A stretch of 14,705 nucleotides of DNA from DASTDY01 sp035478375 (GCA_035478375.1 DATIJQ010000009.1:1-14705); one strand, 5' to 3'. Shown: positions 1 through 6,935, counted from the stretch's first letter. Notes: a model not told the origin generated them from the sequence alone. Program-made: numbers and translations.

Positions 1-177
1 CACTATTATTTTAGGTCGGTGTACGAAGAATTGCACAGCAAAAAAACCGCTAAACCAAGCAGTGACACCAGTTTATTTTTGGCGCCAAATGACAGCTGGC
101 TGGCAAAATACAAACCTGGCAAGTTACGCTATAAGCGGGTAAAAATGTTTACAAAAATGGCCGTGGGCAAGGGGTAA
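1..177 (+). CDS. 3' end of an unrecognised protein (partial)
   Basis: Frame 1 is open from the first base to a TAA at 175-177, giving 58 C-terminal residues. The tail begins HYYFRSVYEELHSK and later reads LRYKRVKMFTKMAVGKG, so it is basic and rich in Lys, Arg, Tyr and Ser. Base use resembles the central genes of the window, not the GC-rich lipoprotein gene next to it. A strong hairpin terminator follows only 10 bp after the stop, as expected for a real gene end. The fragment shows no diagnostic motif, so no function is assigned. A basic C-terminus of this kind occurs in glycosyltransferases and other membrane-associated enzymes, but that is only a guess. The start lies outside the window. Confidence 0.6.
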   Translation, partial: HYYFRSVYEELHSKKTAKPSSDTSLFLAPNDSWLAKYKPGKLRYKRVKMFTKMAVGKG

Positions 178-186
178 AAATGGGAG

Positions 187-217
187 CACCCCCGCGAGCG
201 TGCGGCTCGCGGGGGTG
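187..217. terminator. Strong, probably bidirectional hairpin terminator
   Basis: A perfect 13-bp stem, CACCCCCGCGAGC (187-199) against GCTCGCGGGGGTG (205-217), closes a 5-nt loop. On the minus strand a TTTTT run follows a few bases after the stem (complement of 176-180), which suits it to terminating the lipoprotein gene 222-1379. On the plus strand TTT follows directly, so it may also end the partial gene 1-177. The stem begins 5 nt beyond the lipoprotein stop codon. Confidence 0.88.
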
Positions 218-221
218 TTTG

Positions 222-1379
222 CTACCGGTATTCCAGGATGTTGGCTGTCAGCGGGGTCTTCAGCTGGATGAACTTCTCCGGGCTGTCGGCATTGCTGCCG
301 TCCATGGCCACAGTGTAGAGCGTAGCACCCTGACCGTCGTTTGCCAGGAAGGCGGCCGTGTTGCCATCGGGACTCACGGTCGGGTCCCACACTACCAGTG
401 AATCGTTGGTGTTGTGTAGCAGTGTTGTCAGCTTGATGACGTTGCCGTTGGTGTCGAGGTCAGCGCGGTAGATCTGGTGATCGTCGCGCAAGACCAACGT
501 GCTGTCGTTGGGGAAGCTGCTGACACGCAGATCGCCCTTGAACTGTCCCGGGACGGTCGTCCCTTGACCGTTCGGCTGCTTGTCGGGCTGCAGCAATTGC
601 AATTCGGTGCCAGAAAGCGTCGCAGCCCTGGTGCCGCTGGGGTTGAGAACTCGCCTGTCGTACTGGTCGAGCACCACTGGCGCTTGCACATTTGGCATGT
701 ACATGGCGCCATGGACGTTGCCGAACGGCGTGACGTACGGGTACAGCTGGGTCAGCGCTGTCTCTGTTTTGCAGTCGCTGGCCATGGCGTTGCACGACAT
801 GAGTACCGGCGAGTTCTTGTCACTGAGGTTCCAGTAATAAACGCGTCCGTCCTTGGGGTGGAACATGGGGTTGCTGTCGGCCTGGCCGGTGAAGTCGTTC
901 TTGGGGAACGGCGACACAGGCGTGAAGTCGGCCTCGCCCAGGCTGCCGTGCCAGCCGACGTTGGTCGGACTGCTGGCAGTGTCCTTGGTGTTGTGCGTGG
1001 TCAAGATAGCGGTGAAATTGTTGTTGAACAGCGACCGCAATTCCTGTCCATCGTCGAAGTTCGCGCCACCTAAGATGCTGCACAACCCGGTCGGGTAACT
1101 CGGCGTCGTGTAGGTGCCGGCGAAGTTGTGCCCGGTCGTCATGCTGTGGTCCAACGTGAAGCTAACCACCGACATGGGTTGGTCCGCAGCGGTACAGAAC
1201 GCGACCACAATGCCGTGGTCGGCGATCGCCGGCGGTGTGGTAGTCGTGGTCGGCGCTGAGGTGCTGGTCGACGTCTGCGAACTATTCGGTGGCGCGCTGG
1301 GCGTGCCGCCGGTGGTGCCGCAAGCAGCGAGCAGGGCAGCCACGGCAAGCGTGACAAGACTCGTGCGCAGTAGCTTCAT
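222..1379 (-). CDS. Lipoprotein with TolB-like beta-propeller repeats
   Basis: A 385-residue predicted lipoprotein. The N-terminus MKLLRTSLVTLAVAALLAAC is a signal peptide ending in the lipobox LAAC, with lipidated Cys at residue 20. A Ser/Thr/Pro-rich linker follows to about residue 50. The rest is beta-rich, with PD40/TolB-type propeller blade signatures, clearest near the C-terminus: WDPTVSPDGNTAAFLAND followed by LYTVAMDGS. Earlier blade-like stretches include HPKDGRVYYWNL. No catalytic residues are apparent; such propellers usually bind proteins or ligands at the cell surface. The ATG at 1379 is set by a GAGGAG Shine-Dalgarno sequence 3 nt upstream. The gene is monocistronic, visibly more GC-rich than the adjoining 1498-2055 gene, and closed by its own strong terminator. 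Base use and start signal resemble the genes at 13406-13810 and 14010-14669, suggesting separate ancestry. The exact substrate or partner is unknown. Confidence 0.85.
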   Translation of the reverse strand: MKLLRTSLVTLAVAALLAACGTTGGTPSAPPNSSQTSTSTSAPTTTTTPPAIADHGIVVAFCTAADQPMSVVSFTLDHSMTTGHNFAGTYTTPSYPTGLCSILGGANFDDGQELRSLFNNNFTAILTTHNTKDTASSPTNVGWHGSLGEADFTPVSPFPKNDFTGQADSNPMFHPKDGRVYYWNLSDKNSPVLMSCNAMASDCKTETALTQLYPYVTPFGNVHGAMYMPNVQAPVVLDQYDRRVLNPSGTRAATLSGTELQLLQPDKQPNGQGTTVPGQFKGDLRVSSFPNDSTLVLRDDHQIYRADLDTNGNVIKLTTLLHNTNDSLVVWDPTVSPDGNTAAFLANDGQGATLYTVAMDGSNADSPEKFIQLKTPLTANILEYR

Positions 1380-1497
1380 GATCTCCTCATCCTGAAAGTA
1401 GCAAAAGTCACGCCCGATGGCGCAACTAGGTATATAATCGATTATTTATAGCAAAAAGTCAAACTATAGCGTCAGGCATAAATGCTATACTAACAGC
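1380..1497. promoter_or_regulatory. Divergent promoter region between lipoprotein and secreted-protein genes
   Basis: This 118-bp gap is AT-rich in its middle (1431-1468). On the minus strand a TTGACT box (1457-1462) is a good -35 for the lipoprotein gene. The matching -10 is ambiguous within the AT-rich 1431-1450 stretch. The leader of the lipoprotein mRNA carries a GAGGAG ribosome binding site next to the ATG. The plus-strand promoter is listed separately. No operator palindrome stands out. Confidence 0.55.
1483..1491 (+). promoter_or_regulatory. Extended -10 promoter giving a predicted leaderless mRNA
   Basis: TGCTATACT is an extended -10 element (TG, one base, then TATACT at 1486-1491). 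No good -35 lies 16-18 bp upstream, which is tolerated with an extended -10. Only 6 nt separate the -10 from the ATG at 1498, so the transcription start should fall at or next to the A of the start codon. There is no room for a Shine-Dalgarno sequence and none is present. Confidence 0.65.
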
Positions 1498-2055
1498 ATG
1501 AAGGCACCGCTAATTGCAAAGTTCACGACTGGTTTAGTGGCCTTGGTGATTGTGCTGCTATTTGCGGCCCAAACCGCCTACGCCTCACCGTTTGGTCAAG
1601 GTGTTTTTGGGGCGAATGTGCCGTTTGGGTCGGCGACAAGTTTATCGATTAATTTGGGTAGTAACGTGACCATTGCTCTTTCGCCCAGCGGTTCAACTTT
1701 TGTTGGTACGGGGTCACACACAATTACTGTTACATCTACTGACGTTGTTGGTTATTATTTGTATGCACACACAACTGGCACGACGAATATGGTCAGTGGC
1801 AGTGCCACAATTCCGGCCAGCGGCAATACGAGTGACGGGGCACTTGCAACAAATACGTGGGGTTATAATACGACCGGTTCGACGACGAACTTTTCGGGCA
1901 TGCCGGCAACCAATGTGTTGATTAAACACGGGTTGGGACCGTTTACGGGCGGCGATCCAACCACGGTAACGTACGGCGCGCTTGTCGACAACACGGTGCC
2001 AGCCGGGACGTATTCGGTGGCGGTTACGTATACCGCCGTCGCTCAGGACCAGTAG
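1498..2055 (+). CDS. Secreted beta-rich surface protein (185 aa)
   Basis: The protein starts with a clear Sec signal peptide (hydrophobic residues about 12-25, likely cleavage after AYA near residue 29). It continues as a Ser/Thr/Gly/Asn-rich domain made of alternating short hydrophobic and polar stretches typical of beta-sandwich surface subunits. It has no C-terminal membrane anchor and no sorting motif. The C-terminus VPAGTYSVAVTYTAVAQ is a closing-strand pattern found in many fimbria- or WxL-type secreted proteins (family knowledge, not a proven match). The start is the ATG directly behind the -10 box. The gene is convergent with the WxL-interacting-protein-like gene 2024-2893 and overlaps its 3' end by 32 bp, so the two C-termini are encoded on opposite strands of the same DNA. 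Likely role: extracellular structural or adhesive subunit, possibly held at the wall by one of the two anchored partner proteins. Function is inferred. Confidence 0.75.
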   Translation: MKAPLIAKFTTGLVALVIVLLFAAQTAYASPFGQGVFGANVPFGSATSLSINLGSNVTIALSPSGSTFVGTGSHTITVTSTDVVGYYLYAHTTGTTNMVSGSATIPASGNTSDGALATNTWGYNTTGSTTNFSGMPATNVLIKHGLGPFTGGDPTTVTYGALVDNTVPAGTYSVAVTYTAVAQDQ

Positions 2056-2893
2056 GTTTTTTGCGGCTGCGCCACCACCAAACAGCAAACGCAACGCCGG
2101 GTGGAATAAGCAGCGACCACAACGGTAAGTACGTTATAAAGCCGCTGCGCTGCACAATTTGGCCGTCGTCGGTACGGTAGCCGTATGCAATTTTATAGAT
2201 GCCTGGTAACAGAGGTGCGGGAATGCTGCTGCCAATGGTGCGCACTGCGCCTGGCAGCAGCAAGTGGGTTGTTGGCTGGCCCTCACCCTTGGCAGTTGGG
2301 CCGAATAATTGCCCCGATGTGTACGCAAAATAGTGAGTGTTGCCAGTGTCTTTAACGTCTAAACTAAAACTAATCTCGCTGCCAACCGCCAACCACGGGA
2401 TGTGCTGGGCGACAATCTGACCGGTCAACTGCAAGTCGCCACTAACCGTGGCATACATAACTAGCGCGGCGCGAACTTGGCTAGGCGCGGCGCCGGCGGT
2501 TTCGGTGGTGGTGGCAAGCAGTGTAAAATAGTGGCCGCCGGGTTTGGCGCTGGCGGGTGGCGAAATAGTGTAGTGGATTTCTTGGCTGGTGCCAGGCTTG
2601 AGTTGGACTTGGGTTTTATCAAACGTAATCCACGTGTCGGTTGGCGGTTTAAACTGGTAGTTATAGGTGTAATCGGCTACGGAGAATTGTTCGTAGCTTA
2701 TAGTGACATCCATTGGTTTGTCGGTCAAATCGGCCACGGTAAAACTACCGTCTTTTTGTTTGCCTGGGTCCACGGTGACGTAGGCCCGCAGTGGCGTAAT
2801 AAGCAACCCGCGGGTTGGTGGTGGTGTAGTGGCATGTGCGGCGCTTGGCAAAAATAGCGCCAGTAAGATGGCCGCGCACCACAGTTTTTTCAT
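2024..2893 (-). CDS. Membrane-anchored WxL-interacting-protein-like (DUF916-type) surface protein
   Basis: Read from the ATG at 2893 this is a 289-residue protein. Its signal peptide is MKKLWCAAILLALFLPSAAHA (about residues 1-21). Two Ig-like beta domains follow, and one C-terminal transmembrane segment (PLWSLLIPPGVAFAVWWW) precedes a basic tail RSRKKPTGPERRRYT. The first domain has the DUF916-like order: LLITPLRAYVTVDPG, then a strand-rich core, then VQLKPGTSQEIHYTISPP and KPGGHYFTLLA. In that family such proteins sit in the membrane and bind secreted surface proteins. A longer upstream extension of the frame is rejected because it would run through the methyltransferase gene and place the signal peptide internally. 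The methyltransferase stop and this ATG share a base (TAATG at 2891-2895), so translation is probably coupled. It resembles 6936-7982 in architecture. Family assignment is by pattern only. Confidence 0.72.
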   Translation of the reverse strand: MKKLWCAAILLALFLPSAAHATTPPPTRGLLITPLRAYVTVDPGKQKDGSFTVADLTDKPMDVTISYEQFSVADYTYNYQFKPPTDTWITFDKTQVQLKPGTSQEIHYTISPPASAKPGGHYFTLLATTTETAGAAPSQVRAALVMYATVSGDLQLTGQIVAQHIPWLAVGSEISFSLDVKDTGNTHYFAYTSGQLFGPTAKGEGQPTTHLLLPGAVRTIGSSIPAPLLPGIYKIAYGYRTDDGQIVQRSGFITYLPLWSLLIPPGVAFAVWWWRSRKKPTGPERRRYT

Positions 2894-3492
2894 TACTTGC
2901 TGGCAGATCGTTTTACGATTTGCACTTGGATGTCGGACACAACATTTAAGTAATGTTGTATGGCAAAAGTTTGGGCTTCTTGGCTGCGGTTTTGCCATTC
3001 CGGCATAAGCAGGTAGCCGTAGCTAAAGTCAAAATCGCACGTAATTGGATAATGGTCTAATTTATTGTCGATGCGCCACTGTTTGTTGAGGTATAAAAAG
3101 CTGGCTTCGCTTATGGCACGCTGGTGAGTTGGGTCTTGCCAGGCGCGCATGCTGCTGTAGTACGGGCAGGTGATGCGGGCGAAACCTTTGAGCGGGATGT
3201 TGGGGTTAGACGGGTCGAATTCGGCCGGTTTTAAAATGCGGTACACTTCGTCAAAAAAGGCAAAGAACGGGTCGTGGCGGCTGTCGCCATGGGGGATGTG
3301 TTCGACAAAGTTGCTGCATTCAATTTCGTCGACAGAATTATCGGCAAATTGTTTCCAGGGGAAGCTCAGCAAATCTTGCACATACGTTGCTGCTTTGGTT
3401 TTAACAATGTCGACGCCTTTAAAGCCTTCGGGCACGTGTTCGCCGCTGGCGAGCGATAGTTTTAGCGGCTTATCGTTCTTTTTTGTTGCCAT
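2893..3492 (-). CDS. Class I SAM-dependent methyltransferase-like protein
   Basis: A 199-residue soluble protein. Near the N-terminus, LSLASGEHVPEGFKGVD (about residues 12-28) has the shape of methyltransferase motif I followed by the acidic residue that binds the ribose of S-adenosylmethionine. SVDEIECSNFVEHIPHGD and then FFDEVYRILKP match the later motifs of the Methyltransf_11-type fold. Small proteins of this kind often sit beside glycosyltransferases in phage and surface-sugar clusters. The target here (sugar or protein) is unknown. The frame extends to a GTG at 3507, but the ATG at 3492 is preferred: it has AAAGGA 4 nt upstream. The start codon lies 8 nt downstream of the glycosyltransferase stop, and the 3' end overlaps the next gene as TAATG, placing it firmly in the same operon. 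Confidence 0.75.
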   Translation of the reverse strand: MATKKNDKPLKLSLASGEHVPEGFKGVDIVKTKAATYVQDLLSFPWKQFADNSVDEIECSNFVEHIPHGDSRHDPFFAFFDEVYRILKPAEFDPSNPNIPLKGFARITCPYYSSMRAWQDPTHQRAISEASFLYLNKQWRIDNKLDHYPITCDFDFSYGYLLMPEWQNRSQEAQTFAIQHYLNVVSDIQVQIVKRSASK

Positions 3493-3500
3493 AAAATCCT

Positions 3501-4226
3501 TTACCACATTATTTGGTTAACTGCGTCGTAGTGGCCAACGCGGACGCGGGCGTCGCAGGCGACTTTGTAGCCAAGTTCGCGGACGCGCCTAAAAAACCAC
3601 AGGTCTTGAGTCATGAGTTCGCCGCTGCCATTGGGGTTAATATGTTGACGAGTTTTGAACCAGGTGCCGTATTCGAACCGCTTGTCTTTTAACATTTCCA
3701 TGCGATATAGCGTAAAGCCCATGCCCAATCCGTTGCACGGCGTAACGGTGCCGGGCTGTGGGATTTGGGGGATAAAGCTGACCGGCATAACGCTGGGGTC
3801 GCCGTAACACATGGGCTGGCCGCCTTCGCCTTTGGTCCAATACAAACCGCCAACCGCGTCGTAGTCGTCGATTGATTCGTATAGTTTTAGGAGGCCGTCG
3901 GCGGGTGGGGCGTTGTCTTCTTCGAGTGTGAGCAAAAATTTAAAGGTGCTGAGGTCGGGGTTTTCTAAGATCATTTTTACGACTTGGTTGTATGCTTCGC
4001 CGACTTCCATGCCTTCCATAAAAATAGGGCCGAGCACTTTTTGGTTCATGGGGCGAATAAGTCCTTGCCAGCTTTGCACCACTCGCGCTGGAATCATGCC
4101 GCGAGTCGGGCAGACAATAATAGTGCTGAGGTCGCGGTAGGTTTTTTCTTTTTCAAGCCGGGTAGCATAGTCGCTGGCGTTATGAATGCCGATGTCATTG
4201 GGCACAATTATAGTTGGCTTGGTCAT
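3501..4226 (-). CDS. Glycosyltransferase family 2-like protein (GT-A fold)
   Basis: A 241-residue soluble protein. STIIVCPTRGMIPARVVQSW (about residues 34-53) resembles the opening nucleotide-binding strand of GT-A enzymes. FLLTLEEDNAPPADGLLKL (about 97-115) carries an EED acidic cluster in the place of the metal-binding DXD. GELMTQDLWFFRRVRELGYK followed by GHYD matches the distal acceptor and catalytic region typical of phage-type family 2 enzymes. It would transfer a sugar from a nucleotide-sugar donor in the cytoplasm. The start ATG at 4226 is preceded by GAGG 5 nt upstream. It lies directly downstream of the tail-fibre-like gene and upstream of the methyltransferase, so these two enzymes may decorate the fibre or a neighbouring surface protein. 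The acceptor is unknown. Confidence 0.75.
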   Translation of the reverse strand: MTKPTIIVPNDIGIHNASDYATRLEKEKTYRDLSTIIVCPTRGMIPARVVQSWQGLIRPMNQKVLGPIFMEGMEVGEAYNQVVKMILENPDLSTFKFLLTLEEDNAPPADGLLKLYESIDDYDAVGGLYWTKGEGGQPMCYGDPSVMPVSFIPQIPQPGTVTPCNGLGMGFTLYRMEMLKDKRFEYGTWFKTRQHINPNGSGELMTQDLWFFRRVRELGYKVACDARVRVGHYDAVNQIMW

Positions 4227-4314
4227 ATGGGCCTCATTTTACCACATTACGACCCTAGCCAAGCAGTAGTGCTACCACTTGAGCCTGGCCCTAATGCGTC
4301 GAACGCGACAACCA
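4227..4314. other. Intergenic gap in the minus-strand run; possible internal promoter
   Basis: On the minus strand a TAAAAT box (4236-4241) lies 9 nt before the glycosyltransferase ATG, but no convincing -35 accompanies it. An 8-bp inverted repeat, CAGTAGTG (4264-4271) and CACTACTG (4313-4320), spans the end of the tail-fibre gene with a 41-nt loop. It includes that gene's stop codon and lacks a T-run. Neither element is strong. Confidence 0.3.
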
Positions 4315-5970
4315 CTACTGGTTCCTAAAGATTACAATAAAGTTACCGCGAACACCGTGCGTGCCAGATTGGGTGATTTGACTTTGCTGGTGCGTTTGGT
4401 TGGTGGCGCTAATGCTGACATTGTTTACACCTTGCAATGGTTGGAAGAGGTTGATGCTGGCATTGCTTGCGGCCGAAAAATCTTGCCAGGCCACGGCACT
4501 GTAAGATGACCCGGCGATTGGCGCAAACGTAAAGCCCGGCGCGGTGGTGGCGGTGCCGACTGAACTTGTAGCGCTCGAAATCTGCAGCCCCATGTAATAT
4601 TCGCCCGGTACAAGTGAGGTGGCTAAGTTAAAGCTCATGACGCGCGGGCCAGTTATAGAACTGTAAAAGCCAGTGTTCGACGCATATGAATACGAGTTTG
4701 ACGATGATTGCCCGACAATCGGGTTAAGTGTTGACCCGTTGCGACTGTACAACACACCAAAAGCGGTAAACGCGACAGCGGCGGTGTTGGCGCTGGACTG
4801 CGTGCCGCCCGAAATCGACACTGGGATATCGACGCGACTAAACGAGACCGCGTTATCCAAAATCATGCGGGCCAGTGACACCGATGTGTTAGCTGCGGCA
4901 AATGTAGTCGACGAATAAATAGCCGCGCTGTTGTGCATCCAGTTAGACAAAATCGGCGCGCCCACACTAATTGTTGAGCCGTTAGTTGAGATGCTGAGCT
5001 GTCCAGTGGCCGACAGACTCGATGTTTGTGGCACTGACACTTGGAACGACTGGCCGGTTGTCGACGCAATCGTAATCGCGCCGCCGCCCTCAATTAAGTT
5101 AACGGTGCCGCTGGTAAACGTCGCTTGTGAGTTCGCCAGCGCAATACCGCCGCCCGCGCCCCCAGCGCCCCCTACAATAGTCACCGCGTTGCCGTTTTGG
5201 CTCAGCGTAATGTTGTTGCCGCCGGCCAGCGTCAATGTGCCGGAGCTAATTTGGGCCAACGTTCCTGTTGTATTGCCAGCAAGGGTGATGTTATGCAAGT
5301 TTTGGGTTTGAACTGTTTGGCTGGCAGCAGAAATAGTCACTGCGTTAGCATTTTGCGACAATGTGACGTTGTTGCCGCCCGCTAGTGTCATTGTTCCTGA
5401 GCTTATAACGGCCAACGTACCAGTGGTGTTGCCGGCAAGCGTGACGTTGCGTAAGTTTTGCGTCTGGACGCTTTGGCTGGCGGCAGAAATAGTTATGGCG
5501 TTGCCGTTTTGGCTCAGCGTTACATTGTTCCCGCCAGCCAACGTTAGCGTGCCAGAGCTAACCTGCGCTAATGCACCACTAGTGTTGCCAGCAAGCGTTA
5601 GGTTGTGAACGTTCTGCGTTTGCACCGTTTGGTTGGCGGCCGAAACAGTTATAGTGCCAGATGAGGCGTTTATGCTTTGGCTCAGTGTAATATTGTTGCC
5701 GCCCACAAATGCAAATTGCACCGCGCTGCCACTGACCATGCCAGTGGTGCCCGATGTATTGCCCAGATTACTCATGCCAAAACTGTTGCTGCCGCCAGCC
5801 GCGGCGTTCGCACCCGAAATAGTAATGCTGCCCGCGTTTTGACTCAGTGTAATATTGTTGCCGCCCGCCAAAACCATTGTGCCCGAACTAAGAAGCACGG
5901 GTGTTCCGCTGGTGTTACCCGAAATGCTTGCATTTATACGGCCGCCATTGGCCGGTGGCAAATACGTCAT
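4315..5970 (-). CDS. Phage tail-fibre-like protein with tandem 52-residue repeats
   Basis: A 551-residue protein without a signal peptide or membrane segment. The N-terminal half holds five copies of a beta-repeat whose core reads LAGGNNVTLSQNGNAITIS. Copies at about residues 17-54 and 69-116 are diverged; those starting at 117, 169 and 221 are near-identical and spaced exactly 52 residues apart. A Gly-rich hinge (GGAGGAGGGIA, about 267-277) separates this shaft from a non-repetitive Ser/Asn-rich C-terminal region to residue 551, which would be the receptor-binding head in a phage fibre. The GGNNITLSQ type of repeat is common in phage tail fibres (family knowledge). The start ATG at 5970 lies 6 nt after the stop of 5977-6678, without a strong Shine-Dalgarno sequence. 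Lack of a signal peptide, amid secreted neighbours, raises the question of how it leaves the cell. It could be prophage-derived or a domesticated adhesin. Confidence 0.7.
   Translation of the reverse strand: MTYLPPANGGRINASISGNTSGTPVLLSSGTMVLAGGNNITLSQNAGSITISGANAAAGGSNSFGMSNLGNTSGTTGMVSGSAVQFAFVGGNNITLSQSINASSGTITVSAANQTVQTQNVHNLTLAGNTSGALAQVSSGTLTLAGGNNVTLSQNGNAITISAASQSVQTQNLRNVTLAGNTTGTLAVISSGTMTLAGGNNVTLSQNANAVTISAASQTVQTQNLHNITLAGNTTGTLAQISSGTLTLAGGNNITLSQNGNAVTIVGGAGGAGGGIALANSQATFTSGTVNLIEGGGAITIASTTGQSFQVSVPQTSSLSATGQLSISTNGSTISVGAPILSNWMHNSAAIYSSTTFAAANTSVSLARMILDNAVSFSRVDIPVSISGGTQSSANTAAVAFTAFGVLYSRNGSTLNPIVGQSSSNSYSYASNTGFYSSITGPRVMSFNLATSLVPGEYYMGLQISSATSSVGTATTAPGFTFAPIAGSSYSAVAWQDFSAASNASINLFQPLQGVNNVSISATNQTHQQSQITQSGTHGVRGNFIVIFRNQ
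5173..5622 (-). repeat. 156-bp coding tandem repeat (about 2.9 copies)
   Basis: The three conserved repeats of the tail-fibre-like gene lie at 5467-5622, 5311-5466 and 5173-5310 (the last shortened). Each encodes QTQN followed by a strand, AGNT(S/T)G, SSGT(L/M)TLAGGNN and LSQN(G/A)NA(I/V)TI. Period is 156 bp, exactly 52 codons. The copies differ at many third positions while the protein is kept, pointing to selection on the protein and not to a very recent duplication. Two more diverged copies lie upstream in the gene (roughly 5809-5922 and 5623-5766). Confidence 0.85.
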
Positions 5971-5976
5971 ATCATT

Positions 5977-6678
5977 CTAAATTATATACCATGCGCTACC
6001 GTCGCAGGCGAGGGTTAGCGACGTATACTGCAAGTTGAGGGTGACACTACTTTGGCCGTCGATGGTGTCGCTAGCGGTTGTGCCGACGGTGCAGGTGTTG
6101 GCGCTGCCGTCGACACGTTTGACGTAAAAGCGGTAGCCCGCGTTGGAGCTCGCCGCAGGCAACGTTATGGTCACGTTACCACTGGTGGCATTGGCAAAAA
6201 TAATGGTGTCAGTATTTGTGATGGTGTAGTTGCTGGTTTTGGTGGCGGTAGCCAGCGTGGCGTCGCTCCAGGCCGGAATGCCGCCCGATACGCGCAACGT
6301 CTTGCCCGTCGCGCCGATGCCCAGTCGTACAAAGTTACCAGATGAATCGCGGTAATATACGTCGCCGGTCGCGCCCGACGAATCGTCGTAAATAGCGACT
6401 TTTTTACGCGTTGTGCCAGTGGTTATGGTGAAGTACAGCGAGTCGGTGTTGAATTCAACCGCACCAGCCTCGGCCGTGCTCAGCAATGTGCCAGAGGTAA
6501 ATTTAAGCGGCGCCGTACCAGCCGTTGCCGTACCAGCGCGGACCGTAATTTTTTGGTGGCCACCGTTGACCGGGTTGTCGGTGTCGTCGTTAAAATGTTC
6601 TTTTGTGAGGTATTGACGTAAAATGTCACCCCACACTCCGTCATCGCTGTTGACTATTGGCAAACGCTGGACAGTCAC
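5977..6678 (-). CDS. Phage tail-fibre / structural-like protein (233 aa)
   Basis: A soluble protein without signal peptide. The N-terminus MTVQRLPIVNSDDGVWGDIL followed by RQYLTKEHFN resembles the short attachment segment that opens many phage fibre and appendage proteins. APLKFTSGTLLSTAEAGAVE followed by YFTITTGTTRKKVA is a stretch widespread in phage structural proteins. A third part contains a parallel strand pattern (NVTITLPAASSNAGYRFYVK) ending LTLACDGSAWYII, the closing motif of many fibre head domains. The start is a GTG at 6678 with GGAG 8 nt upstream; the previous gene ends at 6682, three bases away. It forms a pair with the 551-residue fibre-like protein immediately downstream. Together they could make a fibre base and shaft. 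No other phage structural, packaging or lysis gene is in the window. Confidence 0.68.
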   Translation of the reverse strand: MTVQRLPIVNSDDGVWGDILRQYLTKEHFNDDTDNPVNGGHQKITVRAGTATAGTAPLKFTSGTLLSTAEAGAVEFNTDSLYFTITTGTTRKKVAIYDDSSGATGDVYYRDSSGNFVRLGIGATGKTLRVSGGIPAWSDATLATATKTSNYTITNTDTIIFANATSGNVTITLPAASSNAGYRFYVKRVDGSANTCTVGTTASDTIDGQSSVTLNLQYTSLTLACDGSAWYII

Positions 6679-6681
6679 AGG

Positions 6682-6888
6682 CTATACTCCGAATTTGCTG
6701 GCGCCAAACCCGTGCGCCGCGCTTTTAACCACAATTTTTGTGGGTGCTTTTGCGGGTTGACGGTATTGATTCAAAAAGCGCATAAAATTGCCCAAACCAA
6801 ACAGCACCAGCAACGATGCGCCGCTGAGCTGCAAAAACTCCTTACGAGTCATCTGTCTTTCTAGCAATTGCTTAGAAATCCCGCGCAT
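6682..6888 (-). CDS. Small single-span membrane protein, Tat-signal-like N-terminus
   Basis: Up to 68 residues. The segment MTRKEFLQLSGASLLVLFGL resembles a twin-arginine-type signal (basic residues, then Phe-Leu, then a hydrophobic stretch), but with Arg-Lys in place of Arg-Arg, and no cargo domain follows. The remaining residues after the hydrophobic span are basic and short (QYRQPAKAPTKIVVKSAAHG). Two starts are possible: ATG at 6888, closely behind an extended -10 promoter with a GGGG tract, or ATG at 6852 (56 residues), which would put the signal at the N-terminus. It lies just before the two tail-fibre-like genes and reaches to 3 bp from the next start. It might be a membrane adaptor for those signal-less proteins, but no function is established. 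Confidence 0.55.
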   Translation of the reverse strand: MRGISKQLLERQMTRKEFLQLSGASLLVLFGLGNFMRFLNQYRQPAKAPTKIVVKSAAHGFGASKFGV

Positions 6889-6908
6889 AACACCCCATAT
6901 TTGTTACG

Positions 6909-6917
6909 AGTATAACA
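6909..6917 (-). promoter_or_regulatory. Extended -10 promoter ahead of the tail-fibre gene group
   Basis: On the minus strand TGTTATACT forms an extended -10 (TATACT at 6909-6914). The expected transcription start is near 6902, giving a leader of about 13 nt before the ATG at 6888. No clear -35 is seen. It sits in the 47-bp gap after the gene 6936-7982 and could let the fibre, glycosyltransferase and methyltransferase genes be transcribed apart from the upstream surface genes. Confidence 0.5.
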
Positions 6918-6935
6918 CGCTTATGCTTTTGCGAG

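Noticed and set aside
477..1073. Long plus-strand frame (198 codons) opposite the lipoprotein gene
   Set aside because: It is a shadow of the GC-rich gene on the other strand. It has no ribosome binding site, and its protein is low-complexity Val/Gly/Arg without a recognisable domain.
2047..2062. TTTTTT after the 1498-2055 gene as an intrinsic terminator
   Set aside because: The only upstream stem (AGGACC with GGTTTT) relies on G-U pairs and lies across the stop codon. It is too weak to call.
2894..2998. N-terminal extension of the WxL-interacting-protein-like gene up to 2998
   Set aside because: It would overlap the methyltransferase by over 100 bp and bury the signal peptide. The ATG at 2893 in TAATG context gives a normal signal peptide.
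5173..5922. Regular repeats that might be read as a CRISPR array
   Set aside because: The 156-bp period is an exact multiple of three inside one long reading frame, and the repeats encode a conserved protein pattern. There are no short palindromic repeats with unique spacers.
5981..5986. TATAAT on the minus strand before the 551-residue fibre-like gene, a possible internal promoter
   Set aside because: No -35 or extended -10 accompanies it. It is an AT-rich stretch at a gene junction.
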